Shown here piece by piece: positions 35,891-47,500 of a stretch of 64,000 bases of DNA (positions are counted from its first letter, which is position 1; every line of letters starts with the position of its first letter). The stretch is from positions 62,001 to 126,000 of the forward strand of contig BSDZ01000120.1 in NCBI GenBank assembly GCA_030268105.1. Direction: 5' to 3'. The notes under the pieces are model-generated. The model did no database searches. It was given only the letters and a program-made list of their open reading frames with translations, and had not been told where the DNA came from. Made by a program: the position numbers and the translations under genes. The stretch comes from Volvox africanus (Eukaryota > Chlorophyta > Chlorophyceae > Chlamydomonadales > Volvocaceae).

Positions 35891-36424
35891 TGTTGAGTTT
35901 CGGCCTGACTTCCTTAGTTTAGATTGCTTTCTTAACGACTTCCTTAGTTTAGATTGCTGTCTTAACGATTGGTATTCTCGGTGAGATCTAGGTCTTGCTT
36001 ATTTAGGCTGTTTCTGTCATGAAGACATGAAGTTCCTGTCATGGCGTAAGACTGGTGTTTGGTCTCCTGACGCTGAGCCAGCAATCTCTTGCCTAATCAG
36101 TGCATTATAAGATCTAGGCCGAGGGTACGACATTAAATTCTTTGACTTTATTTTTAGCGAGGTTCTCATACCTCATAAGCTGTTTTGTAACAATCCGTTG
36201 CTTGCTTGAGATTTTTGTTCTTGTCTCTAATAGGCTTGAGGCACGGTGCAGCTCACCAGTTGGACACGCAGCAGCCGGACTACTAACCTGCTTTGAGCTT
36301 GCAGGTTTATACATAGGCTATGGCTGCATCAACGCGTTTTTCCTATCAAAGAGCCCAGCCCCTCCATGTGCCGTATTACTTGATCTGACAATTTTTTGTA
36401 TATGAGTGTCGCTCACTTTCAACA
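35891..36424 (+). repeat. Copia 3' LTR
   Basis: 534 bp with inverted ends TGTTGA/TCAACA. An internal short duplication of ACTTCCTTAGTTTAGATTGC occurs near 35908-35958. The last 80 or so bases recur at 35065-35136 and at 36559-36643. Confidence 0.75.
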
Positions 36425-36650
36425 CTCCCCCGTAAGCGACACTCCTTAAGTCCTCAGGCTGCCACGTCCCCGTCCCCCAGCCCTGGTCAAGAGCCAGCGG
36501 GAAAACAAACCAGCGACCTCTTGGTCAGCTGCGCACATGCGATCGGGGCTCATAACCTGTTAAAGTCAGCAATGCGCCTGGCCCCTCCATGGGCCGTATG
36601 ACATGATCTGACATTCTTTCATATATGATTGTTGGTCACTTTCAACGATC
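36425..36650. repeat. Copia LTR-tail fragment and short spacer
   Basis: 36425-36558 is unassigned spacer. 36559-36643 is a third, diverged copy of the copia LTR tail (starts GTTAAAGTCAG, shares GGCCCCTCCAT and CACTTTCAAC). It breaks directly into a family-B LTR at about 36650. Confidence 0.6.
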
Positions 36651-37311
36651 CATAATTACAGAAAGGTCGTCGGCCGTCAGACCCCACGGGCAGCGTTCAT
36701 CATACGGCTGATGGTGATGTGCTAGAATAGCTCAGGCAGATAATAAATGAGTATAACGTACGTATGCCAATGAGATGGAGTTAAGTACACGAGTACTTAT
36801 CCAAAGTAGTCTTCGAGTCGACTTCAGTCTCTAGGCGGCCGTCCTCACACCTATCATGCTCGCGATGCCGATGTGCAGTACAAATCACACTGGATCCCGA
36901 TCCCAAGTGTGAGTACTATCAGAGCACTCGTCTGATTATCGCATAATTCATGAGATAAATGGATGCAACGTATGCAAGGTGTGAAGGATAAAATATCGAT
37001 ATTCAGTTGCTGACTAACCATTGCCATGATCGCATTCCCGCATGCACGCCTGATCCATGATACAAATGATGTAATAATATATCAAATATTATTACTTGAT
37101 AGATTATGCCAAAATGGTATCGTGTATCGGTGTTGACCTTGAGTCAAACATATTTGACTGACAGCGTGATGTCACGAGTAACGGTGCGGAATGCGAATAT
37201 AGCTAGATATACACAAATATATCACGCTAGTATGCTCATGTCATGTTTGCTCATACTTTGGTAGGCTCGGGCCTACTTCGGCATGGGAGGTGATTGAACT
37301 GTGGTACAACA
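36651..37311. repeat. Older gypsy family-B LTR, left end missing
   Basis: Matches the 815-bp family-B LTRs (37623-38437, 40437-41251) from about their base 160 to the end ...GTACAACA, with clear divergence. It is followed by the same polypurine tract (read on the minus strand) and chromodomain end as in the other B copies, so it is the 3' LTR of a minus-strand element. Confidence 0.8.
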
Positions 37312-37464
37312 ATTATCCCCCCTCCCGTATGCAGCGTCCTTGCTGCATCGTACAGTATCGACTGCAGAGATCATTGGGTCTGTGTGGCACATAGACGAGC
37401 TTCCTCAAGTAGGGCTTCATATCCAGCAAAAAGTTGCGCGTGGGCTCCCATGAGTTGTGCTCGC
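37312..37464 (-). pseudogene. Gypsy family-B chromodomain C-terminal fragment
   Basis: About 150 bp homologous to the last residues of the chromodomain region (compare 38438-38590 and 54601-54755), on the minus strand. It is cut at 37465 by the insertion of another B LTR. Confidence 0.75.
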
Positions 37465-37622
37465 TGTTGTATCCTTCCTTCTTCAATCATGCACTGAATT
37501 TGCACGTCTGGGTGTTAGCTACGAGTGCTTCGTGCTTACGTACAGCAAGGCACTCCAGTGCAAGCGTAACAGCGGAAGACTTTCAAATAAGGAAAGATTC
37601 AACTCACAATGATCCTCGATTA
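37465..37622. repeat. Gypsy family-B LTR, first 158 bp only
   Basis: Starts TGTTGTATCCTTCC like a complete B LTR but is interrupted at 37623 where a full-length B LTR begins. Stacked insertion. Confidence 0.8.
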
Positions 37623-38437
37623 TGTTGTATCCTTCCTTCTTCAATCATGCACCGAATCTGCACGTCTGGGTGTTAGCTACACGTGCATCATGCTTACGAA
37701 CAGCAAGGCGATTCAATGCGAGTAATGTGTCAGCGTAAGACTCAGCAACAAGGAAAGATCCAACTTACAATAGTCTTTGATTACAGAATGGTAGTCTGCC
37801 GTCAGACCCCGCGGGCAATGTTCATCATCCGGCTGGAGATGGTATGCTAGAATAGCTCAGGCCGAATGTAAATGAGTAAAACGTATATAATAGAATCAGA
37901 TTGAGTTAAGTACGTGGGTACTTGATCCAAAGTAGCGTAGAGCCGACTTCGGTCTCTAGGCGGCCGTCCTCACACCTATCACATTCACGATACCGATGTG
38001 CAGTACAAGTCTCACTGGATTCCAATCTCAAGTGCGAGTACTATATTAGCACTGTTCTAAATATCGCGTAAACCGTGATATTAATGAATGCAACGTATGC
38101 AATATGTGAAGGTCCAAATATCGATATTCGGTTGCCGACCCAACCATCACGATCGTCATGTTCCCGCATACGTGTATGGTTCATGATACGAATGAGGTAA
38201 TAATATTTAAAATATTATTACGTGATATATTATGTCAATAATGGGTTCGCGAGTCGATACAAGCCTCGAGTCAAACATGTTGACCGACAGCGCGATGTCG
38301 TGGATGATAATGCGGCGTGCTATATTAGCTAGATATATTCGAATATATCATGCTAATATACTTGTATCATGCTCAATAGTGCTCAAATGGATTGCAGCCT
38401 ACTTCGGCATAAACGGTGATCGAACCGGCGTACAACA
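37623..38437. repeat. Gypsy family-B LTR, complete (3' LTR of minus-strand element B)
   Basis: 815 bp, TGTTGTATCC...GTACAACA. Nearly identical to 40437-41251. On the minus strand it is preceded by a polypurine tract (38439-38453) that in turn follows the pol stop. Confidence 0.9.
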
Positions 38438-38496
38438 ACTATCCCCCCTCCCGTATGCAGCGTCCTGGCTGCATCGTGCAGCATCGACTGCAGAGA

Positions 38497-40436
38497 TCAT
38501 TGGGTCTGTGTGACAAGTAGACGAGCTTCCTCCAATAGGGGCTTCATTTCTGGTGAAAAATTACGCGTCGGCCCCCAAGAGTTGTGCTCGCTAGAATAGC
38601 CAGTCCATTTGACCAAATACTCGTGTACCGCCCGCTTGCGTTGATGTCGACCTACGCGTCGAACCCAATAATCCAGTATCCGTTCCACATTGTACACCTT
38701 TTGTTTGCCTGCGATCCAGGTCTTGGGACCAGGGCCCATTACTGCAGGGGCATCGGTGTTATTTGGAACGGGTGCTGTGCCAGGATAGGGGCGAATAAGG
38801 GAAATATGAAATGTGGGGTGAATGTTCATGTCAGAGGGTAGGGATAGCTCCATGGCTACATTTCCTATCATGCGTACAATGGGATATGGACCGATCCAGC
38901 AAGGTAACAATTTTCGAGATCCGTCGGCGAGCAAACGCAGGTTTTTAGTGCTCAATAAAACCATTTGTCCCACCGAAAATGTTACGTCTCATTTGGATTT
39001 GTTATAGTAGTCCGTCGTCCGTTGTTGTGCCACGTCTAAACATGCCTTCGCGTCTGTCATGCGGGATAGGAACAACTTGGCAAAAGTTTAGCCGCAGGGA
39101 TATTTACTTCCAACTCTCGCCACACGGGTAGCGCAGGATGGAATCCATACATCAGAAAGAAGGGGCTTTGACCTGTAGAGCGGTTAACAGCGTTGTTAAG
39201 CGCAAATTCTGCCGAAGTCAGAAATGTATCCCAGACAGAGGGTGTGCGTCCCGCGAAATTTCGTAACACATCACCCAGCGTGCGATTTGTGCATTCAGTT
39301 TGCCCATCAGATTGTGGATGATATGCTGTGCTCAAATGAACGCGCATGCCGACGAGCTCACATAGTGCTTCCCAAAACTTAGACATGAATTGACTGCCAT
39401 GATCGGATATCACATTTTTAGGAACGCCATGCAATCGGACCACGTTATCAAAAAATAATTGTGCTGTTTGCTCAGCGGTGCAAGACGAGGTGCAGGGGGC
39501 TAAGTGAACCATTTTGGTCAAGCGATCGACCATAACAAACACCGAGTCGTATCCTCCCTCAGTTTTGGGCAGCGCGACTACGAATTGAAACAGCCCATTG
39601 AAACACTTTCCCAAGGGGCATCTGGTATAGGTAAAGGTTGTAATAAACCCTGGCCCTTACTGGATAGTGCTTTATTACGCTGACATAAACTGCACCTTTG
39701 CACGAAGTTTTCCGCATCCTTCACCACGTGCGGCCACCAGAACGAGCATGGCACTAGCTCTGCCAAACGCGTGCTGCCAGGATGTCCTGTTAACGGATCC
39801 TCTTGGAACCGAGCAAGAATATCATAGCGCAAAGCATCATCGTTCGGCACAACGATTTGCGTTGTATGTAGCCATCCATCCGCAACCAAAGATCATTGCG
39901 CTTGCATAGATGTTCCACATTACTGGGCGTAACGAACCACGGATCTGCTTCATACGCCACCTTGAGTCGCTGCGCAAGGTCCGCTGCTATCGGCACCTCC
40001 TGACTGCGGGAACGGGTAATTGGCGCTGCTAGAATCGCAGCGTGTAACGACGGATGTCGACTGAGGGCATCAGCAATATTAATTTTGCCGGCGATGTATT
40101 CCCATGTACAGTCGAAACGAGATAGATATTCCATCCACCGGGCTTGTCGTTGGTTGAGCGTGGGGACACTTTGTAAAAGTGTCAGCGGTTTGTGGTCTGT
40201 CTTCAGTGTAAAAGGACGGCGGTAACAGGGGTAACAGCGCCATTCCTATAGAGCATGTAGAACTGCCAACAGCTCCTGCTCTCTGGTCGTGTATCGGGTC
40301 TCTGCACCTGAGAATTTCTTACTCATGAAGGCGATCGGTCGTCCTTCCTGCAACAATACAGCGCCGCTTCCATGTAGGGAAGCATCCGATATTACTTCTA
40401 CACGAAATGGCAACGAGTAATCAGGAAAAAAAAGGT
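38497..40436 (-). pseudogene. Gypsy element B pol, 3' half: RNase H, integrase, chromodomain (decayed)
   Basis: Read on the minus strand. RNase H is at 40436-40246 (FRVEVISDASLHGSGAVLL, ETRYTTREQELLAVLHAL). The RNase H/integrase linker and zinc-binding region follow (...CSLCQRNKA, about 39889-39600). The integrase core has [24 protein letters not shown] and YHPQSDGQTECTNR (39614-39057). The C-terminal chromodomain (YLVKWTGYSSEHNSW) ends at stop 38497-38499. At least four frameshifts or stops break the frame, and the catalytic neighbourhood DRG has become DHG. Family relation to element C (53777-61258) is clear. Cut at 40436 by the inserted LTR segment 40437-41614. Confidence 0.9.
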
Positions 40437-41614
40437 TGTTGTATCCTTCCTTCTTCAATCAAGCACCGAATCTGCACGTCTGGGTGTTAGCTACACGTGC
40501 TCCATGCTTACAAACAGCAAGGCGATTCAATGCGAGTAATGTGTCAGCGTAAGACTCAGCAACAAGGAAAGATCCAACTTACAATAGTCTTTGATTACAG
40601 AATGGTAGTCTGCCGTCAGACCCCGCGGGCAATGTTCATCATCCGGCTGGAGATGGTATGCTAGAATAGCTCAGGCCGAATGTAAATGAGTAAAACGTAT
40701 ATAATAGAATCAGATTGAGTTAAGTACGTGGGTACTTGATCCAAAGTAGCGTAGAGCCGACTTCGGTCTCTAGGCGGCCGTCCTCACACCTATCACATTC
40801 ACGATACCGATGTGCAGTACAAGTCTCACTGGATTCCAATCTCAAGTGCGAGTACTATATTAGCACTGTTCTAAATATCGCGTAAACCGTGATATTAATG
40901 AATGCAACGTATGCAATATGTGAAGGTCCAAATATCGATATTCGGTTGCCGACCCAACCATCACGATCGTCATGTTCCCGCATACGTGTATGGTTCATGA
41001 TACGAATGAGGTAATAATATTTAAAATATTATTACGTGATATATTATGTCAATAATGGGTTCGCGAGTCGATACAAGCCTCGAGTCAAACATGTTGACCG
41101 ACAGCGTGATGTCGTGGATGATAATGCAGCGTGCTATATTAGCTAGATATATTCGAATATATCATGCTAATATACTTGTATCATGCTCAATAGTGCTCAA
41201 ATGGATTGCAGCCTACTTCGGCATAAACGGTGATCGAGCTGGCGTACAACAACTATCCCCCCTCCCGTATGCAGCGTCCTGGCTGCATCGTGCAGCATCG
41301 ACTGCAGAGATCATTGGGTCTGTGTGACAAGTAGACGAGCTTCCTCCAATAGGGGCTTCATTTCTGGTGAAAAATTACGCGTCAGCTCCCAAGAGTTGTG
41401 CTCGCTAGAATAGCCAGTCCATTTGACCAAATACTCGTGTACCGCCCGCTTGCGTCGATGTCGACCTACACGTCGAACCCAATAATCCAGTATCCGTTCC
41501 ACATTGTACACCTTTTGTTTGCCTGCAATCCAGGTCTCGGGACCGGGGTCCATTACTGCAGGGGCATCGGTGTTATTTGGAACGGGTGCTGTACCGTGAT
41601 AAGGGTGAATGAGT
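40437..41614. mobile_element. Inserted LTR-B plus chromodomain segment (1.18-kb duplicate of 37623-38800)
   Basis: A complete 815-bp B LTR (40437-41251) followed by about 360 bp of minus-strand chromodomain sequence. Together they are a near copy of the segment starting at 37623. It sits inside element B: to the left is RNase H, to the right (41615) the reverse transcriptase C-terminal part. About 90 bp of pol, as judged from element C, are missing at the insertion. Confidence 0.85.
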
Positions 41615-42325
41615 CTCCTTTCCTTGTCAAGTTCATAAGTGAGGCCGCAAGGATGGAGTATTTATTAATAAACTTACGGAAGTAGTTAGTCAAGCCCAGG
41701 AACTGGCGTAGCTCCGTGAGGTTCTGAGGCGTGGGCCACTCAAAAACCACGGCTACCTTCCGCGGGTCCATTCTTACCCCAGTGGCCGACACGATGTGGC
41801 CCAAATACTCCACCTGAGGCTGCGCCCAAAAACATTTGGCGCATTTGGCAAACAATTGCTCCCGCTTCATCTCCTCAAGCACGAGCTCAAGATGCTTCAG
41901 GTGCTCCTCGCGCATTTTGGAGTATATTAAAATATCATCCAAATAACAAACGACAAACCTGTCGATATACGGTCTGAACATGCGATCCATCACTGCTTGA
42001 AATGTGGCAGGCACATTAGTAAGTCCAAACGACAAGACCGTGTACTTGAAGTGACCATTGGGGGTCCGGAAAGCGGTTTTCGGAATATCAGAGGCAGCGA
42101 TGTGTATCTGATTATACCCCTGTTGCAGATCAATTGAGGAAAAATAAGCTGAGCCTTTCAGCTTATCAAGCAGGTCATCAACACGTGGCAAAGGGTAGTA
42201 ATTTTTAACCGTGGTCGAGTTCAGGCCCCGATAATAGATACACATACGTAACGTCCCATCCTTCTTACCGACGAATGATATTGGTGCAGAATACGGGGAT
42301 GTGCTGGGCTGAATCATACCCTTTG
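41615..42325 (-). pseudogene. Gypsy element B reverse transcriptase fragment
   Basis: Minus-strand open frame with [58 protein letters not shown] (the catalytic YxDD) and [11 protein letters not shown]. The CIDYRG motif has a D-to-Y change. Its 5' side is interrupted at 42325 by insertion of element A, and the homologous sequence resumes at 49107. Confidence 0.9.
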
Positions 42326-42747
42326 TGTTGTATCCTTAATGCATTTTGGTAATTCATTAAGTATAATAATTATCTGTTTATTATTTTATGATATAATATA
42401 TTTAATTATCATATTAACTGTTTCATGTTCCCATCTAGCATTCGATTTGTGGATTTGGCCTCGGCTGTCGACGACCAATACTAACCAACTTCCTGAAACA
42501 TCCGAACCTGTCGGTTACTCCATAACCTGTATGGAATGGGCCATTTACCGCCTGAATGGTAAATGGTGGAACATCTGGTTCCTGGTTCACTGAATCTCCG
42601 GTTGTAGTGGTGACTTCTGAAGGTCACGCCCGGTTCGAGGCCTTATGGTCTCTCAAGTACGACCTAGTCGGCGGCTCTACTTAATCGGGCTCTGGCACAA
42701 CAACCGGTATCTTTTGATACCACCCTTCGTGGGTACCATATACAACA
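42326..42747 (+). repeat. 5' LTR of element A
   Basis: 422 bp, TGTTGTATCC...ATACAACA. Should carry the element's promoter and polyadenylation signal; an AT-rich patch lies at about 42360-42420. Confidence 0.95.
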
Positions 42748-42750
42748 AGC

Positions 42751-42762
42751 TGGTATCGAGAC
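42751..42762 (+). promoter_or_regulatory. Primer-binding site of element A
   Basis: TGGTATCGAGAC starts three bases after the 5' LTR. The same 12 bases occur at the matching place in element C. The TGG start is complementary to a tRNA CCA end, but which tRNA primes is not determined. It resembles, without matching, the initiator-Met site (TGGTATCAGAGC) of plant elements. Confidence 0.75.
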
Positions 42763-42868
42763 TGTTCCTCCCTGGGACGTCTCATCAAGTCTTCCGCTGA
42801 AATCTTTTCAAGCCTTCTCAAGTCTTTCTGTGGTAACTGCTCAAGCCACTCAAGCTACCCTTTTATAA

Positions 42869-44552
42869 ATGGACATCGACCACGATCTTCCTTCTGCCGA
42901 CATCCCTCTGGACATGGAGACATTGCCTGAGGAGCTGAGCGCCGCCATTTTCGCTGCGGCTACCACCGTGTCAACACCTCAGACCCGTCGGAGCGGCACT
43001 TCTGCCCAGTCACTCCGATCCATCGCAAATCAACTTCACACGCGGACTTCAAAATTTTTGAAGTTCATCGAAGGCATCCAAGCGTTGGGTAGGCCCTGGT
43101 CCTTGCCTTTGCTTTGCCTTTCGCCAGAACAGTCACTCGCAGTTCGATCTGTTAGGCTTTCAGGCATACAATATGCAAGCCTCGAACTTAGCGAATGCTG
43201 TCTCGGCTCTTGCTGCCAACACCTTTCAGTTTGTTGGCCGGATGGCTGCTAATGCTAGCCAAGCGAATAGGTGGGAATGGCTCTCTAGGTTGACACAGCC
43301 ACCAAATGCTGCTGTGGCAGGTGGTATCGACCTTCCGAACCAGCCTTCACCTATTCCCAGGCAAGGCGGCACAGCATCCCCTGAGGCACCGACATCACCT
43401 ATTTATGCCCCATCCCCTTTTTATGTTCATGGCCCTGCTGTAGTGTCAAACCATTTGACACCTGGTGCCGTGGATATTCCTGGGATGGCTCCCGCTGCTG
43501 CCGCAACAACTTGTGCTGCTGTTGCGGGCACCTCTTCCAGGCCACCTGGGCCTCCTCATACTGGACATGAGGACGAGGTGATAAAAATAGCGATCGCAGT
43601 GCCTAAGCTGAATATCCCTATGGATGTTAAGCTTTCTGATTTAGGACGAGTTGCTGCGCCTCTAACACGGGCCTTTGTCTGTAATGTTAGGAACTACTTT
43701 GCCACAGCCTGTGGGGGTCAACAGGACTCTACGCGCCGTCTTTTCTTGGCCACTGCCTTTGAAGGCGCGGCAAGATTATGGCACGATCAATGGACTAATG
43801 CAAGGGATTCCTATACATCTGAGGAACTGCTAGAAGCACTGCTTGTCCGTTTTGCACCCCAGGTCCAGTCACGTGACACTGAGGCACGCCTGAAATTAAA
43901 TGCTGGCAAATACCACATGCGCCCTGGAGAAACTGTCTCTGCCTATCAGAGCCGCTTTGAGGCTCTTGTCACGCCCATTGCGGACCTGTCTGATAGTGAG
44001 CGTGTGTTTTGGTTTCAGCAGGGCCTCTCATCCGACCTTAGTGGGGACTGTGCAACTGACCTGTTGGGTAAAACCTTTAAGTCATATACAGACTTGGTTC
44101 AGTTCTCCCTGGGAGCTGAACTTAGGTTACTGGCCCGACGGGAATCTGACAAACTGGCCCGTCCCAAAATGAACAAGCTGTCGGTACAGGACATGGCCTG
44201 TGACGACCCTGACGAGGAGACCCCGGCGCCCCCGACCAAAAAACCGCGGGCTGCATCCGTTCGTCCAGGCATCACCGGGCACGAGGATCAGCCGCAGCAG
44301 GTTAAGGGCGCCGGTAAGTCTAAGAGGGGCGGCGGACAGCAGGGGAGGCACTTGGCCCCAAAAGGGGGCCATGTGCAGAAGAAGGGGCCTAAGCAGAACC
44401 TGGCGGCGTATCTAACCACATTCAAATGTACTAGACGGGAGTTCCATTTTCGTAAACAACATGGGATGTGCCTCCGTTGCGGTTCCGACCAACATAGGGT
44501 CGACTCCTGCCCAATGCTGGGGGCGGAGAAAAATAAGGGTAAGGACCACTAG
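42869..44552 (+). CDS. gag: gag of element A (nucleocapsid zinc knuckle), frame change near its start
   Basis: Structural polyprotein that would form the virus-like particle. The first part is ATG 42869 to 43088. The main part runs in another frame to TAG 44550-44552, open from 43062. The two join either by a 67-nt intron 43089-43155 (GTAGGC...GTTAG) or by +1 slippage at GGT-AGG-C (43088-43094). The central capsid-like region has LWHDQWTNARDSYTSEELLEAL-type sequence and YHMRPGETVSAYQSRFEAL. A basic linker follows, then a CX2CX4HX4C zinc knuckle (CLRCGSDQHRVDSC, 44467-44508). The stop is TAG and the following pol is in the same frame, so a Gag-Pol fusion would need only readthrough. Confidence 0.85.
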
Positions 44553-47500
44553 GAACTTGCCCAGGCTGGTATAGAGGGATCACCACCTGGGGTCTTTGCT
44601 GTGGGCCAGATGGTAGCAAAGTGCCGTGCAGTACGGGCTCTTTTGCCCTCTGTTTTAAACCAAGTGGAGCAGGTGATAGGGAGACGTTTTTCTTTTGATG
44701 CACGAACTGTCCGTGCCGGCTTTGATGGCTTTTGTAATCTGTTTGAGCCTCAAAGTCGCCCCCTATCCCCCGCTAACTTGGGTGAGCATACTATCTTGTT
44801 CACTCCCTCTTCACTCTGCGAGCTACAGAAGCAATTAGCTCACTTTAGGGCATGCAAACGTCAACACCCTGATACCTCAGCATGCATCTTGCTGCCTGAG
44901 TATGTGTCCCGATGCAACCCTTCTTTTCTGTCGGGAATGCAACGGGTCTTAAGGTTTAATCCAGGGACGGCTCTTTTCCATAGCCTTGATATGGCAGGTG
45001 AGGTCGTTCAGCTCCCTGGAAGCCCATACTCTGTTGACGTCTGGTTTGCTGCTCCTAAACCGGTTCAGGAGGGCTTGCCTGAGACTGAACCCTGTATTTC
45101 AGTTCTCTGCTTGCCTAAAGCTGCTGCCCTGATAGGTGCTGGCGTACCTCTGATCACCGTAAGTACGGCAGGTCGTACGTTCACCGCCCTAGCCGACTCT
45201 GGAGCCAGTGATGATTTCTTTTCGGCATCAGTGGTTACGCAGCTTGGCCTGAAACCTAGCCCATGCTCCTGGTCAGAAGTTACCCTTGCTGATGGGGGTA
45301 AGCAGGCTATCTTGGGGCAGGTTAATCTTCGTCTATCTGCAGGTCCTTTAAGGTTAAATGTCCGCCCATACGTGTTGCCTGAGCTAACTGACGCTGCCAC
45401 GTATATCTTGGGTTCTTCCACGCTAGCACAGTATGGGGCTGTCCTTGACTATGCGTCTAAATCTTTGCGCCTGCGCAAGGGGAATCTAGTCTGCAAGGTA
45501 CCCTTTACTACTGCCGGACAGCCACCAGATCAGATGACACCTGCGCCTTGCTTTAATTATGCAACCACTGCTATCTGTCAGCACACTGAACCTGAAGTTG
45601 TTGGCAGAAAAGCAGCAGTTTGCATGATTCGCAAGGGGGCCCATGCTTTACTAGTACAGCCCAAGTTGCACCTGAATGCAACTTCTATCCCAGCTGATGC
45701 CACTGACCCTGAGCTTGAGGCCCTGTTACAGGAATATGCAGATATATTCCAGGAGGTCCCTGGTAAGCCTCCAATGCGGCCTGTGGATCACACCATACCT
45801 TTGGTGCCTGGTGCAGTACCCGTTTCCCGCCCCATGTATCGGCTAAGCCCCTTGGAGCTGGACGAGGTCAAACGACAGGTTACTGAGCTGCTGAAAAAAG
45901 GTATGATACGGCCAAGCACATCCCCATACTCCGCCCCTATTCTGTTTGTGGGAAAGAAGGATGGGACTCTGAGAATGTGCATTGACTATAGGGGGTTAAA
46001 TGCCGTTCAGAACCGTTACCCCCTCCCACGTGTCGATGATCTGCTGGATAAGCTAAAAGATTCTGCATTCTTTAGCTCTATTGACCTCCAGCAGGGGTAT
46101 AATCAGATTCGTATAGCAGAATCTGACATCCCTAAAACGGCTTTCCGTACGCCGTTTGGCCATTTTGAATATACCGTCCTTAGTTTCGGACTGACGAACG
46201 CCCCTGCAACGTTCCAAGCCGTCATGGACCGCATCTTCAGGCCATACATCGACAAATTCTTCATCTGTTATCTGGACGATATCCTGGTGTTTTCAAAGAC
46301 CCGTGAGGAGCACATACAACACCTCCGCCTGGTCTTTGAGGTTCTGCGGCGTGAGCAGCTGTATGCTAAGCGTTCTAAGTGCCACTGGGCACAACCACAG
46401 CTGGAGTATCTGGGGCATATAGTGTCTCAGGGTGGCATATGGATGGACCCCCGGAAAACTGCTGTTGTTCGGGATTGGCCAGTGCCCTCCAACCTTCAGG
46501 AACTGCGTAAGTTTTTGGGCCTGACCAACTACTTTTGTAAGTTCATAGAGTGCTACTCAGTCATTGCTGCACCGCTAACAAACCTCACACGTAAGGGAGC
46601 CTTCTCTTCACCTGAGGCCTGGACCCCCGCATGCCAAGAAGCTTTTGATGCTTTGAAGCGTGCTATCTCTGATGATATTATCCTGCACTTCCCTGACTAC
46701 TCATTGCCGTTCCGTGTAGAGGTCATAACTGATGCATCTATACATGGGACGGGGGCAGTTCTGTTGCAGCAGGGACGCCCCATTGCATACATGAGTAAGA
46801 AGTTTTCGGGGGCTGAAACCCGTTATACCACTGGGGAACAGGAATTTCTGGCGGTCCTACATGCCTTGAAGGAATGGCGATGTTACCTTGAGGGCCGGCC
46901 TTTTGCCCTCAAGACCGATCACAAACCCCTTACGTTTCTGCAAGGTGTGCCCTCCCTTAACCGACGCCAGGCCCGCTGGATGGAATACCTGGCACGGTTT
47001 AACTTTGATTGGGAGTACCTGAGCGGCTCACTTAACATAGCTAATGCTCTCAGTAGGCACCCCTCACTGCATGCAGCCATTCTGGCGGTAAGCACACGGA
47101 GTAGGTCTCAGGCAAAACCTAACTTCGTGCCCTCCGATTTTACCAAGCGCTTGAAACAGGCTTATGCAGCCAACCCGTGGTTCACAATTCACAACAACAC
47201 GGGGCACTTGGTACAGGAGCATGGCTTATGGATCCGATCGGAAGGATCCCACCGTCAGATTGTCGTACCTAACGACGATTCATTACGTCGTGAACTTCTC
47301 TCACGTTTTCATGACGGCCCTCTTGCTGGGCATCCTGGCTGCACGCGGTTACTAGAGCTTTTGCGGCGTCAATTCTGGTGGCCCCGCATGGCTAAGGACA
47401 CCGAAAATTATGTCCTCTGTTGCGACCTGTGCCAGCGCAATAAGGCCCAGTCTGGTAAAGCACATGGGCATCTCCAACCTCTTCCTATTCCTGACGCTCC

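Larger units (their letters stand above)
35048..36424 (+). mobile_element. Ty1/copia retrotransposon relic
   Basis: A decayed copia element. It has an 89-bp remnant of the 5' LTR end (35048-35136, ending CTTTCAACA), a fragment of the pol C-terminus (35276-35710), and a 3' LTR (35891-36424) with TGTTGA...TCAACA ends preceded by a purine-rich stretch (CGTGGGAG). Gag, protease, integrase and most of reverse transcriptase are gone. Both LTR ends are followed by CTCCCCCG, so the exact outer boundary is uncertain. Confidence 0.75.

Noticed and set aside
38232..38513. 93-residue frame repeated at 41046-41327
   Set aside because: Lies in the family-B LTR; duplicated because the LTR is duplicated.
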